Origin: Streptomyces griseorubiginosus
GTDB lineage: Bacteria > Actinomycetota > Actinomycetes > Streptomycetales > Streptomycetaceae
Assembly (NCBI RefSeq): GCF_001514195.1
Contig: NZ_KQ948736.1
Span: 625,328 to 689,327, forward strand
DNA length: 64,000 nt
Direction: 5' to 3'
Shown: in pieces, positions 8,020 to 16,602 of the stretch
Position numbering within the stretch: position 1 is the stretch's first letter
Layout: each line of letters starts with the position of its first letter
Notes under the pieces: generated by a model
What the model saw: only the letters and a program-made list of their open reading frames with translations
What the model was told of the DNA's origin: nothing
The model's database searches: none
Translations under genes and position numbers: made by a program

Positions 8020-9185
8020 CGGCGGCTCCCGCCCTCGGCGTACTCTTCCTCGTCCTCCGGAGCCTCTTCCTCGTCCTCGGGGAGCTCGTCCTCGGGCTCC
8101 TCCTCGTCGTACTCCTCGTCCTCAGGCTCCTCGTCCTCGGCGAGCTCGTCCTCCGGCTCCTCCTCGTCGTACTCCTCGTACTCGTCCTCGGCTTCCCCGT
8201 CCGGGGCTTCCTCGTCCTCTTCTTCCTCGTCCCGGAGCTCGTCGTCCGGCTCGGTGTCCTCGTCCTCGGAGGCCTCGGCGCCTTCGTCGTCCTCGGCGTT
8301 CTCCTCTTCCTCCTCGGCCACCGCGTCCTCGTGGCTCTTGACGACCTCGCCGTCCTGGATCTCGCCGCGCCAGCCGTCCTCCGCCTCGCCCTTGAGGGTG
8401 ATGAAGCGGGCGAAGTGCTTGAGGTCCAACCGGGCCCGGCGGCCCTGGGCGCGCCAGATGTTGCCGGTCTTCTCAAAAAGACCACTGGGGTAGTACTCGA
8501 TCACCAGCAGGACGCGGGTGAGGTTGTCGGCGAGCTTGTGGAAGGAGACGACGCCCTTGGTGCTGCCCTTGGCGCCCTCCGAAGTCCACTGGATCCGCTC
8601 GTCGGGGACCTGCTCGGTGGTCGTCGCCTTCCAGCTCCGGGAGGACCAGAAGATCTTCGCCTGCCAGTCGGTGTGGGTGTCGTCGGCGCGGTTCGCGCTC
8701 TTGACGCCCTTGGCGAAGGTCGAGAAGTCCTGGTACTGCGTCCACTGGTCGTAGGCGGTGCGCAGATCCACGCCCACGTCGATGAACTCGATGATCACCG
8801 TGGGCTTCTGACCCGAGCCGCCCTTCTTCTTGCCCTTGCCGCCGCCGAGGTTCTTGAAGGCGCCGACCACGCTGTCCTTGGCCTTGCCCGCTCCGAGTTC
8901 CAGCGCGCTGCGCAGCGGGCCCTTGCCCTCGGCGAGCTTCTTGCCGCCGTCGAGGGCGAGCTTGGCGAACCCGGGGCTGTTGCCCTCGGCGATGTCGTTG
9001 AGCTTGCCGGTGGTCTCGCCCAGCTTGCGGCCGACGCCGACCAGCATGCGCTGGGCCTGGGCGGAGAGGTACTCCTGCACCTCGGCCTTGAGCCGGTCTG
9101 CGGCCTCGCTGTGGGCCACCTCGGTCAGCGGGTTGCTCTTCGCCTTGTCGGTGGCGTCACGTGCGGATCCGACGGTATCCGTCAT
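8016..9185 (-). CDS. gvpZ: GvpZ: SRPBCC-domain protein with a long polyacidic tail
   Basis: A 389-residue product in the sixth position of the Streptomyces gvpOAFGYZJLSK order. The N-terminal 110 residues are helical and end in a Gly/Lys linker (GGGKGKKKGGSGQKP). A START/SRPBCC (polyketide cyclase-like) domain follows, about 115-265 (VIIEFIDVGVDLRTAYDQWT, then KIFWSSRSWKATT). The last 110 or so residues are almost only E and D with repeats such as EEYDEEEPEDEL. Such a tail could bind basic proteins or cations. Start: ATG 9185 overlaps the gvpY stop by one base; GTG 9188 is also possible behind GGGAGG. GvpZ is found in Streptomyces-type clusters; its function is not established. Confidence 0.82.
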   Translation of the reverse strand: MTDTVGSARDATDKAKSNPLTEVAHSEAADRLKAEVQEYLSAQAQRMLVGVGRKLGETTGKLNDIAEGNSPGFAKLALDGGKKLAEGKGPLRSALELGAGKAKDSVVGAFKNLGGGKGKKKGGSGQKPTVIIEFIDVGVDLRTAYDQWTQYQDFSTFAKGVKSANRADDTHTDWQAKIFWSSRSWKATTTEQVPDERIQWTSEGAKGSTKGVVSFHKLADNLTRVLLVIEYYPSGLFEKTGNIWRAQGRRARLDLKHFARFITLKGEAEDGWRGEIQDGEVVKSHEDAVAEEEEENAEDDEGAEASEDEDTEPDDELRDEEEEDEEAPDGEAEDEYEEYDEEEPEDELAEDEEPEDEEYDEEEPEDELPEDEEEAPEDEEEYAEGGSRR

Positions 9186-9991
9186 CACTCACCGCCTCCC
9201 TTCGGCATGCGGGCCCGGGTGCCTCGGCCGGCTCCCCTGGCCGCGGTCGTCTTCTTGGCGGCCGTCTTCTTCGCCGTGGTCTTCTTGGCCGCGGTCTTCT
9301 TGCCGGCCGTCCGGCTCTGGGACGCCTTCTTGGCCGGCGCCTTCTTCGCGGGGGCCTTCTTGGCCGCCGACTTCTTGGCGGGGGCCCTCTTTGCCGTCCT
9401 CTTCGCGGCGGCCGGAGCCTGGTCCGACTCGTCGTCGTCCTCGTCGTCGGCTTCCGCCTCGGCCTCGTCGTCGGCCTCGTCGTCGGCTTCCGCCTCGGCG
9501 TCGTCGACCTCGTCGTCCTCGTCGGTCTCGTCCTCGTCCGAGGGCTCCTGGTCGGCCCGGTCGGCCCTGCCGCCCTTGCCGCCCTTGCCGCCCCTGGTGC
9601 CAGTCTCCTCCTCGTCCGGCTCCTCGTCCTCCTCGGAGTCCTCGCCGTCCTGGAGGCCGGGCACCTCCGGCGCCACGCCGGAGAGCTCGTCGCGGACCTC
9701 GGCGGTACGGCCGTGCAGCCGGTCGGCCAGCGCGGTCATCTGCCGCTCCACCATGGCACCCGAGGCCGCCTTGCCGACGCCCCTCAGATCCTCGCGGAGC
9801 GTGTCGCCTATCTCCTTGAACTGCGGGTTCTTCAACAGTTGCTGGGAGACCAGGTCAGCGACCATCTTCGGGCTGAGGTGCATCCGCTTGCCGGCCACGA
9901 TCGAGCCGACCGCGAAAGCCAGTTTCAGTTTCTTCGTACGTCCCAGGAGATATCCGGCCCCTACCGCGAGGCCCATTCCCACTCGGTTCAT
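9185..9991 (-). CDS. gvpY: GvpY: protein with an acidic middle and a histone H1-like basic C-terminus
   Basis: A 268-residue product in the gvpY position. The first 115 residues carry a short hydrophobic glycine-rich start (MNRVGMGLAVGAGYLLGRTK) and a helical region. Next is a strongly acidic stretch of about 80 residues (EEDEEPDEEET, DEDETDEDDEVDD), then a C-terminal Lys/Ala-rich region of PAKK and TAAKK repeats resembling histone H1 and the actinobacterial HupS/Lsr2-type tails. The first half alone looks like a membrane- or shell-associated protein. Start ATG 9991 overlaps gvpG by ATGA. Function unknown; electrostatic binding to nucleic acid or to GvpZ is an inference. Confidence 0.82.
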   Translation of the reverse strand: MNRVGMGLAVGAGYLLGRTKKLKLAFAVGSIVAGKRMHLSPKMVADLVSQQLLKNPQFKEIGDTLREDLRGVGKAASGAMVERQMTALADRLHGRTAEVRDELSGVAPEVPGLQDGEDSEEDEEPDEEETGTRGGKGGKGGRADRADQEPSDEDETDEDDEVDDAEAEADDEADDEAEAEADDEDDDESDQAPAAAKRTAKRAPAKKSAAKKAPAKKAPAKKASQSRTAGKKTAAKKTTAKKTAAKKTTAARGAGRGTRARMPKGGGE

Positions 9992-10251
9992 CGTGTCGTC
10001 CCGTCGCCAGTCCCCGCGCCACCGCGCAGGCCGATCTCCAGTCGTTCGAGGAGTTCGTCCTCCTGTCGGTCGAATTCCTCCTCGTCGATCTCGCCCGCCT
10101 CGAGGCGCTCCTCGAGCTGCGCGAGTTCGGCCCGGACCGCCGCCGGGTCGTAGTAGAGGCGCTCCGCTTCGTTCAGCACCTGTCTGATCACCCAGGCGCT
10201 GCCGCGCACCGGGGCGAAGGGCAGGAGCAGAACCTCTCCGATGAGACCCAC
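9988..10251 (-). CDS. gvpG: Gas vesicle protein GvpG
   Basis: An 87-residue protein typical of GvpG: MGLIGEVLLLPFAPVRGSAW, then a helical LAQLEERLEAGEIDEEEFDR region. It starts with GTG six bases after the gvpF stop. GvpG is a minor accessory protein usually encoded next to gvpF. Confidence 0.92.
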   Translation of the reverse strand: MGLIGEVLLLPFAPVRGSAWVIRQVLNEAERLYYDPAAVRAELAQLEERLEAGEIDEEEFDRQEDELLERLEIGLRGGAGTGDGTTR

Positions 10252-10257
10252 ACCGGC

Positions 10258-11028
10258 TCACTCCTCCGCGTGGTCGATGCCCACCGTGGTGCCCGCCGGC
10301 TCACCCGGTCCGGGTTCGACGAAGCTGTACGGCGGGAGCGGGCCGTTGACCCGCAGGTCGAGGTGCGGATGGCTCTTGCGGAGCTGGTCCACCTCCTCGA
10401 GGAAGGACGCGGCGGCGTCGCGGGCCACCATGAAGGACACGTTGGCCAGCCAGCCGCTGGACTCGGGCCCGACGCTGATCGCCTCGGCGGCCGGCTCCAG
10501 GGCCTGGCGCACCTCCTCCGCGTCCTCGGCCTCACGGGCCTTGACCGCGGCCACGACCATCTCGCCGAGCCGGAGACGCTGCTCGTAACTGCCGCCGCCC
10601 GCCTGCCGGTTGGCCTCGGTGGCGGAGCGGATCTCCGGGTTGTCGGACATCACGCGGTGCAGTACGGCCTCTTCGTCGTGCGTGGCCTTGACGTTGTACT
10701 CGACCTTGCCGTCGAGGGTGCGCAGCCGCTCCTGGTAGTGGTCGGCGCGTTCGGCGAGCACCGAGGTGACGGTGTCGTCGTCCGGTGCCACGCTGCCGAA
10801 CCGCATGGGCAGCACGGAGCCCTCCGCGCCCGCCTCGCTCAGCACGTTCTGGTGGGCGAGCAGGTCACGGCGCTTGGGCCGCAGCCCCTCGGGGGCCTCA
10901 CTGACGACGGCCGCCAGCTCGCCCTCCTTCAGCACCCGCACCGGCATCGCGGGATCGCCGACCCCTGCCAGCCCCTCGGGGAGGTCGGGGTGGGAGGCGG
11001 CGATGATGCCGTAGACGTACGTGCTCAC
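10258..11028 (-). CDS. gvpF: Gas vesicle protein GvpF (GvpF/L family)
   Basis: A 256-residue GvpF/L protein. [20 protein letters not shown] and the core [20 protein letters not shown] are family hallmarks, followed by [20 protein letters not shown] and the ending [15 protein letters not shown]. The GTG start overlaps the gvpA stop (GTGA). It is the likely GvpA-binding assembly factor. Confidence 0.93.
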   Translation of the reverse strand: MSTYVYGIIAASHPDLPEGLAGVGDPAMPVRVLKEGELAAVVSEAPEGLRPKRRDLLAHQNVLSEAGAEGSVLPMRFGSVAPDDDTVTSVLAERADHYQERLRTLDGKVEYNVKATHDEEAVLHRVMSDNPEIRSATEANRQAGGGSYEQRLRLGEMVVAAVKAREAEDAEEVRQALEPAAEAISVGPESSGWLANVSFMVARDAAASFLEEVDQLRKSHPHLDLRVNGPLPPYSFVEPGPGEPAGTTVGIDHAEE

Positions 11029-11456
11029 TCCTCCTCCTCCTTCCTGCGCGTGCGCGAGGCGGTGGACTTACGGGTGCGCGGCCGGGACTCGCTCTGGCCG
11101 TCCCCCTCACGCGCCTGCTTGAAGGCGTCGGAGATGGTCTCCGCGGCGCCGGAGAGCGCGCCCTTGGACTTGCCGCGCGCGCCGGACTCGGTGATCTCGC
11201 CCATGATGTCGGGCAGGCCCGGGCTCTTGTGCGGGCCGGACTCGAGGTCGAGCCGGTTGCACGCCTCGGCGAAGCGCAGGTAGGTGTCGACGCTGGCCAC
11301 CACGACCCGTACGTCGATCTTGAGGATCTCGATGCCCACGAGGGAGACGCGCACGAATGCGTCGATGACGAGCCCCCTGTCGAGGACCAGTTCCAGGACG
11401 TCGTAGAGACCGCTGGAGCCGCCTCCACCGCCCTGCTGTGCCGGAACGACGGTCAT
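11025..11456 (-). CDS. gvpA: Gas vesicle structural protein GvpA with a C-terminal extension
   Basis: The main shell protein family. The conserved core is [20 protein letters not shown] with [20 protein letters not shown] and [14 protein letters not shown]. At 143 residues it is about twice the length of classical GvpA (70-75). The extra 75 residues are hydrophilic: a glycine/serine-rich part, then [19 protein letters not shown], basic and finally acidic. This extension is typical of Streptomyces GvpA and would be hard to pack in a standard shell. The start chosen is ATG 11456, 10 bases from AAGGAGG; ATG 11465 is too close to that site. Confidence 0.9.
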   Translation of the reverse strand: MTVVPAQQGGGGGSSGLYDVLELVLDRGLVIDAFVRVSLVGIEILKIDVRVVVASVDTYLRFAEACNRLDLESGPHKSPGLPDIMGEITESGARGKSKGALSGAAETISDAFKQAREGDGQSESRPRTRKSTASRTRRKEEEE

Positions 11457-11511
11457 GCCGACCATGCCTCCTTGTCGGTGGTGTCGTGAACGGATGTCCG
11501 ATGCGGGCGGT

Positions 11512-11880
11512 CTAGCGACCGCCCTGCCTGTGTGCGTCGGCCCGGCCGCGCTCGTAGCGGCGGACTCGGCGGTAGCCGGTGAGCTGACCCTCGGGGTCGA
11601 GTTCGACCTGGTAGCTCGCCATCAGGCTCATCGTGTCGGGAACACGGGAGAGTTCGAGGACCTCGACCTCCACCGACCAGCCGTCCTCGGTCTGCTCGAA
11701 GGAGGAGACGTTCTCGGCCGTCATGCCGGTCAGCTCGGAGAGCTGGGCGCGCGCTTGGCGCAGCACCTCCATCGGCTTGGGCCGTCGCTGCTCCGTCACG
11801 TTCTCGTCCGTGTCCTTTTCTTCCCCTCTGGGGGAATTCCGTGAATTCTGTGATGTCGATGTGTCTCTTGTGTTCGCCAT
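11512..11880 (-). CDS. gvpO: Gas vesicle protein GvpO
   Basis: A 122-residue GvpO family protein. A polar N-terminus is followed by the conserved [37 protein letters not shown] and [20 protein letters not shown] segments. It is first of the ten gvp genes. ATG 11880 is preferred to the GTG at 11886, with GAGAGG six bases before it. Only 45 bp separate it from the upstream LigD-type gene on the same strand, so the gvp genes may be read through from there. I see no convincing promoter in that gap. Confidence 0.9.
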   Translation of the reverse strand: MANTRDTSTSQNSRNSPRGEEKDTDENVTEQRRPKPMEVLRQARAQLSELTGMTAENVSSFEQTEDGWSVEVEVLELSRVPDTMSLMASYQVELDPEGQLTGYRRVRRYERGRADAHRQGGR

Positions 11881-11925
11881 GGCCACCTCTCACCTCGGGT
11901 GGCCGTTCACACGTTCGCCAAACCT

Positions 11926-12855
11926 TCAGGACGACATCAACGCGTTCAGCCTGCGCCGGGCCGGTCCGAGCGCCCGTCCCCGCGCCAGAATCCCGGCCCA
12001 GGGATCGGTACGGGCCTGCTCCACGGCGTCGGCGACGGTCCAGCGGCGGGCGTCGAGTCCGGGATCGTCGAGCTGGGCCCAGCTCATCGGCGTGGCCACG
12101 GGAGCTCCGGGTTTCGCCCGTACGGTGAAGGGGGCGACGGCGGTCTGCGCGTAGCCGTTGCGCTGGACGTCCAGGTAGAGGCGGTCGCCCCGGTCCTTCT
12201 TGCGGGCGGCGGTGGTGAGCTGCTCGGGGTGGCCGGCGACCAGGGCGTCGGCCACGTCCTTGGCGAATTCGCGCACCTCGTCGAAGTCGTGCCGGCCGTC
12301 GAGGGGCACGATCACATGCAGTCCGCGCGAGCCGGTGGTCATCAGCGCGGAGGGCAGCCGCAGCTCGTCGAGCAGTTCCCCGAGCAGCCGGGCCGCCTCG
12401 CGCACCGCCTCGAAGTCGTCCCCGGCCGGGTCGAGGTCGAAGACCATCCGGTCGGGCCGCTCCACGCTGCCGGCCCGGGACAGCCAGCGGTGCAGGGTGA
12501 GCGAGGCCTGGTCGGCGAGGTACAGCAGGGTGGCGGTGTCGTCACAGACGGTGTGGCAGACGGTGCCGCCCTCCTTCGTCACCTCGACCCGGTGGATCCA
12601 CTCCGGATACGAGTCCGGGGTGTTCTTCTGCATGAACCGGGGGCCCGCGAGGCCGTCCGGATGCCGTTCCAGCATCAGCGGACGGCCGCGCAGGTGCGGC
12701 AGCATGAACGGCGCCACGGACCGGTAGTACGCGACGAGGTCGCCCTTGGTGTACTCCTTGGCGCCGTCGCCGCCGGGGAAGAGCACCTTGTCCGGCCGGT
12801 GCACCTCGACGGTGTGCTTCCCCGCGCGTACGGTCCGTACGTCGTCGCTGCTCAC
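11926..12855 (-). CDS. Stand-alone LigD-type DNA polymerase/primase (PolDom)
   Basis: A 309-residue archaeo-eukaryotic primase-like polymerase of the type fused in LigD for non-homologous end joining. Motifs include the catalytic DLDP (RMVFDLDPAGDD), SRGLHVIVPLDG, and RKKDRGDRLYLDVQRNGYAQ. It has no ligase or phosphoesterase domain, and no Ku gene is in the window. Such proteins fill gaps with NTPs or dNTPs during break repair. It starts at GTG 12855, overlapping the transketolase stop by GTGA, an unexpected partner for a repair enzyme. Confidence 0.9.
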   Translation of the reverse strand: MSSDDVRTVRAGKHTVEVHRPDKVLFPGGDGAKEYTKGDLVAYYRSVAPFMLPHLRGRPLMLERHPDGLAGPRFMQKNTPDSYPEWIHRVEVTKEGGTVCHTVCDDTATLLYLADQASLTLHRWLSRAGSVERPDRMVFDLDPAGDDFEAVREAARLLGELLDELRLPSALMTTGSRGLHVIVPLDGRHDFDEVREFAKDVADALVAGHPEQLTTAARKKDRGDRLYLDVQRNGYAQTAVAPFTVRAKPGAPVATPMSWAQLDDPGLDARRWTVADAVEQARTDPWAGILARGRALGPARRRLNALMSS

Positions 12856-14699
12856 GGCACGATCGCCTGCTCCACGAGGAGCCGTGCGGCGGCCGCGACC
12901 GACTCGGCGTCGATGCCGGCCGCGTGCAGCTGCTCCTCGGGCGAGGCCGAGCCCGGCATCGACCGCACGGCGAGGCGCACCAGCCGCGGGACGGGGCGGC
13001 CGTCGGTGAAGGCGTCGAGGACGGCGTCGCCGAGGCCGCCCTCCTCGTGGTGGTCCTCCACGGTGAGCAGGCAGCCGGTCTCCTCGGCGGCCCGGCGCAG
13101 GGTGTCGCGGTCGACGGGCTTGACCGAGTAGAGGTCGATCACCCGCACCCGGATGCCCTCCTGGTCCAGCGCGTCGGCGGCCTTGAGCGCCTCGGGCACG
13201 GTGACACCCGCCGCGACGATCGTCATCCGGTCGTCGGCGGAGGACCGCAGCACCTTGCTGCCGCCGATCGGGAACTCCTCCTCGGGGCCGTAGATCACCG
13301 GGCTCTCGCCGCGGCCGGTGCGCAGATAGCGGATGCCGTCCAGGTCGGCCATGGCCGCGACCAGGTGCGCGGTCTGGTTGGCGTCGCACGGGTACAGCAC
13401 GGTCGAACCGTGCACCGCCCGCATCATCGCCAGGTCCTCCAGACCCATCTGACTGGGCCCGTCCTGCCCGATGGCGATACCCGCGTGCGAGCCGACCAGG
13501 TTGATGCCGACCCCGCTGATGGAGGCCATCCGCACGAAGTCGTAGGCGCGCGTCAGGAAGGCCGCGAAGGTTCCGGCGTACGGCACCCAGCCGCGCGCGG
13601 CGAGTCCGACGGCGGCCGCGACCATCTGCTGTTCGGCGATGTAGCACTCGAAGTAGCGCTCGGGGTGCTCCTTGGCGAAGAACTCGGTGCGGGTGGAGTC
13701 GCCGACCTCGCCGTCGAGGGCGACGACGTCGCCGCGTCCGGTGCCGAGGGCGGTGAGGGCGTGGCCGTAGGCGTCCCGGGTGGCGACCTCTTCTCCCTTG
13801 TCCCACCGGGGCAGTTCGACGTGCCCGGCGCGCACGGCGTGCAGGATGCGGGCGGCCGGCGGCTCCTGCACCCGGAGGCGGAGGTCGCGGACGCCGCCGA
13901 GTTCCTCGATGGCGTCGTCGGCGTTCTTCAGCGGCTTGCCGTGCAGGCCCTCGCGGTCCTGGACGTCCTCGACGCCCTTGCCCTTGAGGGTGCGGGCGAT
14001 GACGGCCGTGGGCTGGCCCTTGGTGGAGGCGGCCTCCCCGTAGGCGCGGTCGATGGCGTCCACGTCGTGTCCGTCGACCTCGACGGTGTGCCAGCCGAAC
14101 GCCTGGAAGCGGCGCGCGTAGGCGTCGAGGTCGTGGCCGTGCCGGGTCTCGCCGCGCTGGCCGAGCCGGTTGACGTCGATGATCGCGGTGATGTTGTCGA
14201 GGTGCTCGGCTCCCGCCTGTTCGGCGGCCTCCCAGATGGAGCCCTCGGCGAGTTCGCTGTCGCCGCAGAGCACCCACACGCGGTAGCCGCTGCGGTCCAG
14301 ACGCTGTCCGGCCAGCGCGATGCCGACGCCCACGGGCAGCCCCTGGCCGAGCGAACCGGTCGCCGTCTCGACCCAGGGCAGCCGGCGCGGGGTCGGGTGT
14401 CCTTCGAGGCGGCTGCCGAGCGTCCGGAAGGTCAGCAGTTCCTCGTCGTCGAGGGCACCGGCCGCCTTGAAGACGGCGTACATCAGCGGTGAGGCGTGGC
14501 CCTTGGACAGCACGAAGCGGTCGTTGGCGGGGTGGGCGGGGCGGTCGAAGTCGTAGCGGAAGTGGTGGGCGAAGAGCACGGCCATCAGGTCTGCCGCGGA
14601 CATCGAGGAGGTGGGGTGCCCGGAGCCCGCGGCGGCCGAGGCGCGGACGCTGTCCACGCGCAACTGCTGGGCGAGTTCGACGAGTTCACCGGTGTTCAT
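12852..14699 (-). CDS. Transketolase
   Basis: A 615-residue thiamine diphosphate enzyme with pyrophosphate and pyrimidine halves in one chain. Visible motifs are SAAGSGHPTSSMSAADLMAV, the ThDP motif CGDSELAEGSIWEAAEQAGA ending near ITAIIDVNRLGQ, and in the second half SISGVGINLVGSHAGIAIGQ. It transfers two-carbon ketol units in the pentose phosphate pathway. It is shorter than the roughly 690-residue housekeeping bacterial enzymes and closer in length to the animal/archaeal-like group, so it is probably a second, condition-specific transketolase. The ATG overlaps the upstream oxidoreductase by ATGA. Confidence 0.92.
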   Translation of the reverse strand: MNTGELVELAQQLRVDSVRASAAAGSGHPTSSMSAADLMAVLFAHHFRYDFDRPAHPANDRFVLSKGHASPLMYAVFKAAGALDDEELLTFRTLGSRLEGHPTPRRLPWVETATGSLGQGLPVGVGIALAGQRLDRSGYRVWVLCGDSELAEGSIWEAAEQAGAEHLDNITAIIDVNRLGQRGETRHGHDLDAYARRFQAFGWHTVEVDGHDVDAIDRAYGEAASTKGQPTAVIARTLKGKGVEDVQDREGLHGKPLKNADDAIEELGGVRDLRLRVQEPPAARILHAVRAGHVELPRWDKGEEVATRDAYGHALTALGTGRGDVVALDGEVGDSTRTEFFAKEHPERYFECYIAEQQMVAAAVGLAARGWVPYAGTFAAFLTRAYDFVRMASISGVGINLVGSHAGIAIGQDGPSQMGLEDLAMMRAVHGSTVLYPCDANQTAHLVAAMADLDGIRYLRTGRGESPVIYGPEEEFPIGGSKVLRSSADDRMTIVAAGVTVPEALKAADALDQEGIRVRVIDLYSVKPVDRDTLRRAAEETGCLLTVEDHHEEGGLGDAVLDAFTDGRPVPRLVRLAVRSMPGSASPEEQLHAAGIDAESVAAAARLLVEQAIVP

Positions 14700-16462
14700 G
14701 AGTCTCCTTCCGAGGAGTCCGCGTCGGTGTGCTTGTGCTGGACGGGGCCGGGGCCTGCACCGGGGCTTGGCCGCGGCTCCCCGCCGTCCTGCTGGTCGCC
14801 GGGCGTGCGGCCCGGCTGATTCTTGGCGGGTTCCCCGCCGGGCTGGTTCTTCGCCGGCGCTCGGCCGGGCTGGTTCTTGGCGGGTTCCCCACCGGGCTGG
14901 TTCTTGGCGGGCTCGAAGTCGGGCTGTTTCTGGGCGGGTTCGGCTTCGGAGCGGGCCTCGCGGGCCTTCGCCTCCGAGATCACCGCCTCGCCCGCGCTCG
15001 GTTCGACGTCCTTCACTTCCCTCGGCTCCTTCACGTGCCCCGCCCCCTTCTCCGGTCCCGGGTCGTCCTGATCAAGCGCTTCCCGCCCCGACTGCGTGTC
15101 CCGGGCCGTCGCCGCTCCCGGGCCGGAGCGTGCCCGGGCCTCCTCGCGGGCGCCCGGCCGCCCCGGTACCCGGGCCAGCTCCGGCGAGTCCGACTCCAGC
15201 GGCACCGACCAGGACCGCACGAGGCCCAACTGCACGGCCTGACGCGGGAGTACGGCGTCCAGGAGCCAGTCGGCGGCAACCCGGACGCGGTTGCCGGGCA
15301 TCGCGGCGAGGTGGTAACCGCGGGTGACCGCCCCGGCCGCGACCCCGGACAGCGGGACGTGCAGCGGATTGGCGGCGGCCTTGGCGCCCCCGAGGTCCAC
15401 GACGAAGCCCAGGTCCCTGTGCCGGTAGGGCTGCCGCTCGCCGTCCCCGAAGGAGGCGGCGATGTTGTGGGCCACCGTCTTCCCGTGCCGCCAGGCGTGC
15501 TGCGCGGTCATCGGTGTGAAGCCGCCCGGGTTGTCCAGGTCGGGCACCGCGGCCGCGTCCCCGCAGGCGAACACCTCGGGTCGGCCGGGGAGTTGAAGGT
15601 AGGGGTCGACGACGAGCCGTCCGCGTTCGACGGGCTGGCCGGTGGACTCCACCAGCGGGTCCGGCCGTACGCCCACGCACCACACCAGGGTGCGGGTCGC
15701 GACGAACTCGCCGTCGGTCAGCAGCACCCCGTCCGGCGTGGCCTCCTTCACCGAGGTGCCCATGCGCACCTCCACCCCGCGTTCCCGCAGGGTGCGGTCG
15801 GCGGTGGTGGAGAGGTGCTCGTCGAGTTCGGGCAGCACCCGGTCGGCGATGTCGAGGAGGATCCAGCGCGGCCGGATGCCGTTCCGCAGGGGGTGCTTGC
15901 GGACCTGCGCGTCGGTGTAGAGCTGCCCGTGCGCGGCGACCTCGGTACCGGTGTAACCGGCTCCGACCACCACGAAGGTGCAGCGGGCCTCGCAGCCGGC
16001 GCGGTCGTCCGCGGCGGCCGCGAGTTCCACCTGGCGGGTGACGTGGTCCCGCAGGTACAGGGCCTCGGGCAGCCCGCGGAAGCCGTGCGCGTACTCGGCG
16101 ACCCCGGGAACGGGCAGCAGTTTGTTGACGCTGCCGACGGCCAGCACGAGCCGGTCGTAGGGCAGGCTGCCGCGCTCGCCCTCCGGGCCGGTGTAGTGGA
16201 CGGTCCGGCCGTCCATGTCGATGCCGTCGGCCTCGCCGAGCACCAGCCGCACCCGGGGCAGGGTGCCGGAGAGGGAGACGGTGACGCGCCGGGGTTCCAG
16301 GACACCGGCGGCGACCTGGGGCAGCAGGGGCAGGTACAGGAAGTAGTCGGTCGGGTTGAGCAGGGTGATGTCGGCCTTGCCGCGGGCTTTTCGGGACAGT
16401 TCCTTGGCCGTCCGGTACCCGGCGAAGCCGGCACCGACGATCACGATGCGGGGTCGACTCAC
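14696..16462 (-). CDS. NDH-2-like FAD-dependent pyridine nucleotide oxidoreductase with a repetitive tail
   Basis: A 588-residue flavoprotein. The FAD dinucleotide motif is IVIVGAGFAGYRTAKEL at the N-terminus, the NAD(P)H motif CTFVVVGAGYTGTEVAAHG lies near residue 165, and the FAD-binding GDAAAVPDLDNPGG near 300, as in type II NADH dehydrogenases. The enzyme domain ends near residue 430. The remaining 150 residues are low complexity, with six consecutive 9-residue units close to EPAKNQPGR at 508-561. The GTG start at 16462 has GGAGG in front. It heads the transketolase-LigD-gvp array. Confidence 0.88.
   Translation of the reverse strand: MSRPRIVIVGAGFAGYRTAKELSRKARGKADITLLNPTDYFLYLPLLPQVAAGVLEPRRVTVSLSGTLPRVRLVLGEADGIDMDGRTVHYTGPEGERGSLPYDRLVLAVGSVNKLLPVPGVAEYAHGFRGLPEALYLRDHVTRQVELAAAADDRAGCEARCTFVVVGAGYTGTEVAAHGQLYTDAQVRKHPLRNGIRPRWILLDIADRVLPELDEHLSTTADRTLRERGVEVRMGTSVKEATPDGVLLTDGEFVATRTLVWCVGVRPDPLVESTGQPVERGRLVVDPYLQLPGRPEVFACGDAAAVPDLDNPGGFTPMTAQHAWRHGKTVAHNIAASFGDGERQPYRHRDLGFVVDLGGAKAAANPLHVPLSGVAAGAVTRGYHLAAMPGNRVRVAADWLLDAVLPRQAVQLGLVRSWSVPLESDSPELARVPGRPGAREEARARSGPGAATARDTQSGREALDQDDPGPEKGAGHVKEPREVKDVEPSAGEAVISEAKAREARSEAEPAQKQPDFEPAKNQPGGEPAKNQPGRAPAKNQPGGEPAKNQPGRTPGDQQDGGEPRPSPGAGPGPVQHKHTDADSSEGDS
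14780..14941 (-). repeat. Six 27-bp in-frame repeats in the oxidoreductase tail
   Basis: Six tandem 27-bp units encode nine-residue blocks: EPAQKQPDF, EPAKNQPGG, EPAKNQPGR, APAKNQPGG, EPAKNQPGR, TPGDQQDGG. The unit length keeps the frame. They lie within 90 bp of the stop, so they could be an in-frame relative of the stop-codon repeats elsewhere in the window. Confidence 0.85.
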
Positions 16463-16532
16463 GGTTCGCCTCCGGGGCTGTCGCGTACCTCGGGAGCCTT
16501 CCGCGTCCCCCTGGCCAGGACGCCCAAACGCC

Positions 16533-16557
16533 GGTTTCCGTACGGGTCGCCGGGTAC
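16533..16557 (+). promoter_or_regulatory. Candidate SigB-type promoter of the LLM oxidoreductase
   Basis: GGTT (16533-16536), 15 bp, GGGTAC (16552-16557): an exact match to GNNT-N14-16-GGGTA(C/T). The predicted start near 16565 gives a short leader containing GGAGG before the ATG at 16603. Confidence 0.65.
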
Positions 16558-16602
16558 TCGGGGCAAGCCCGTTTGTATGCGGAACCGCCGGAGGTACCCC
16601 CC

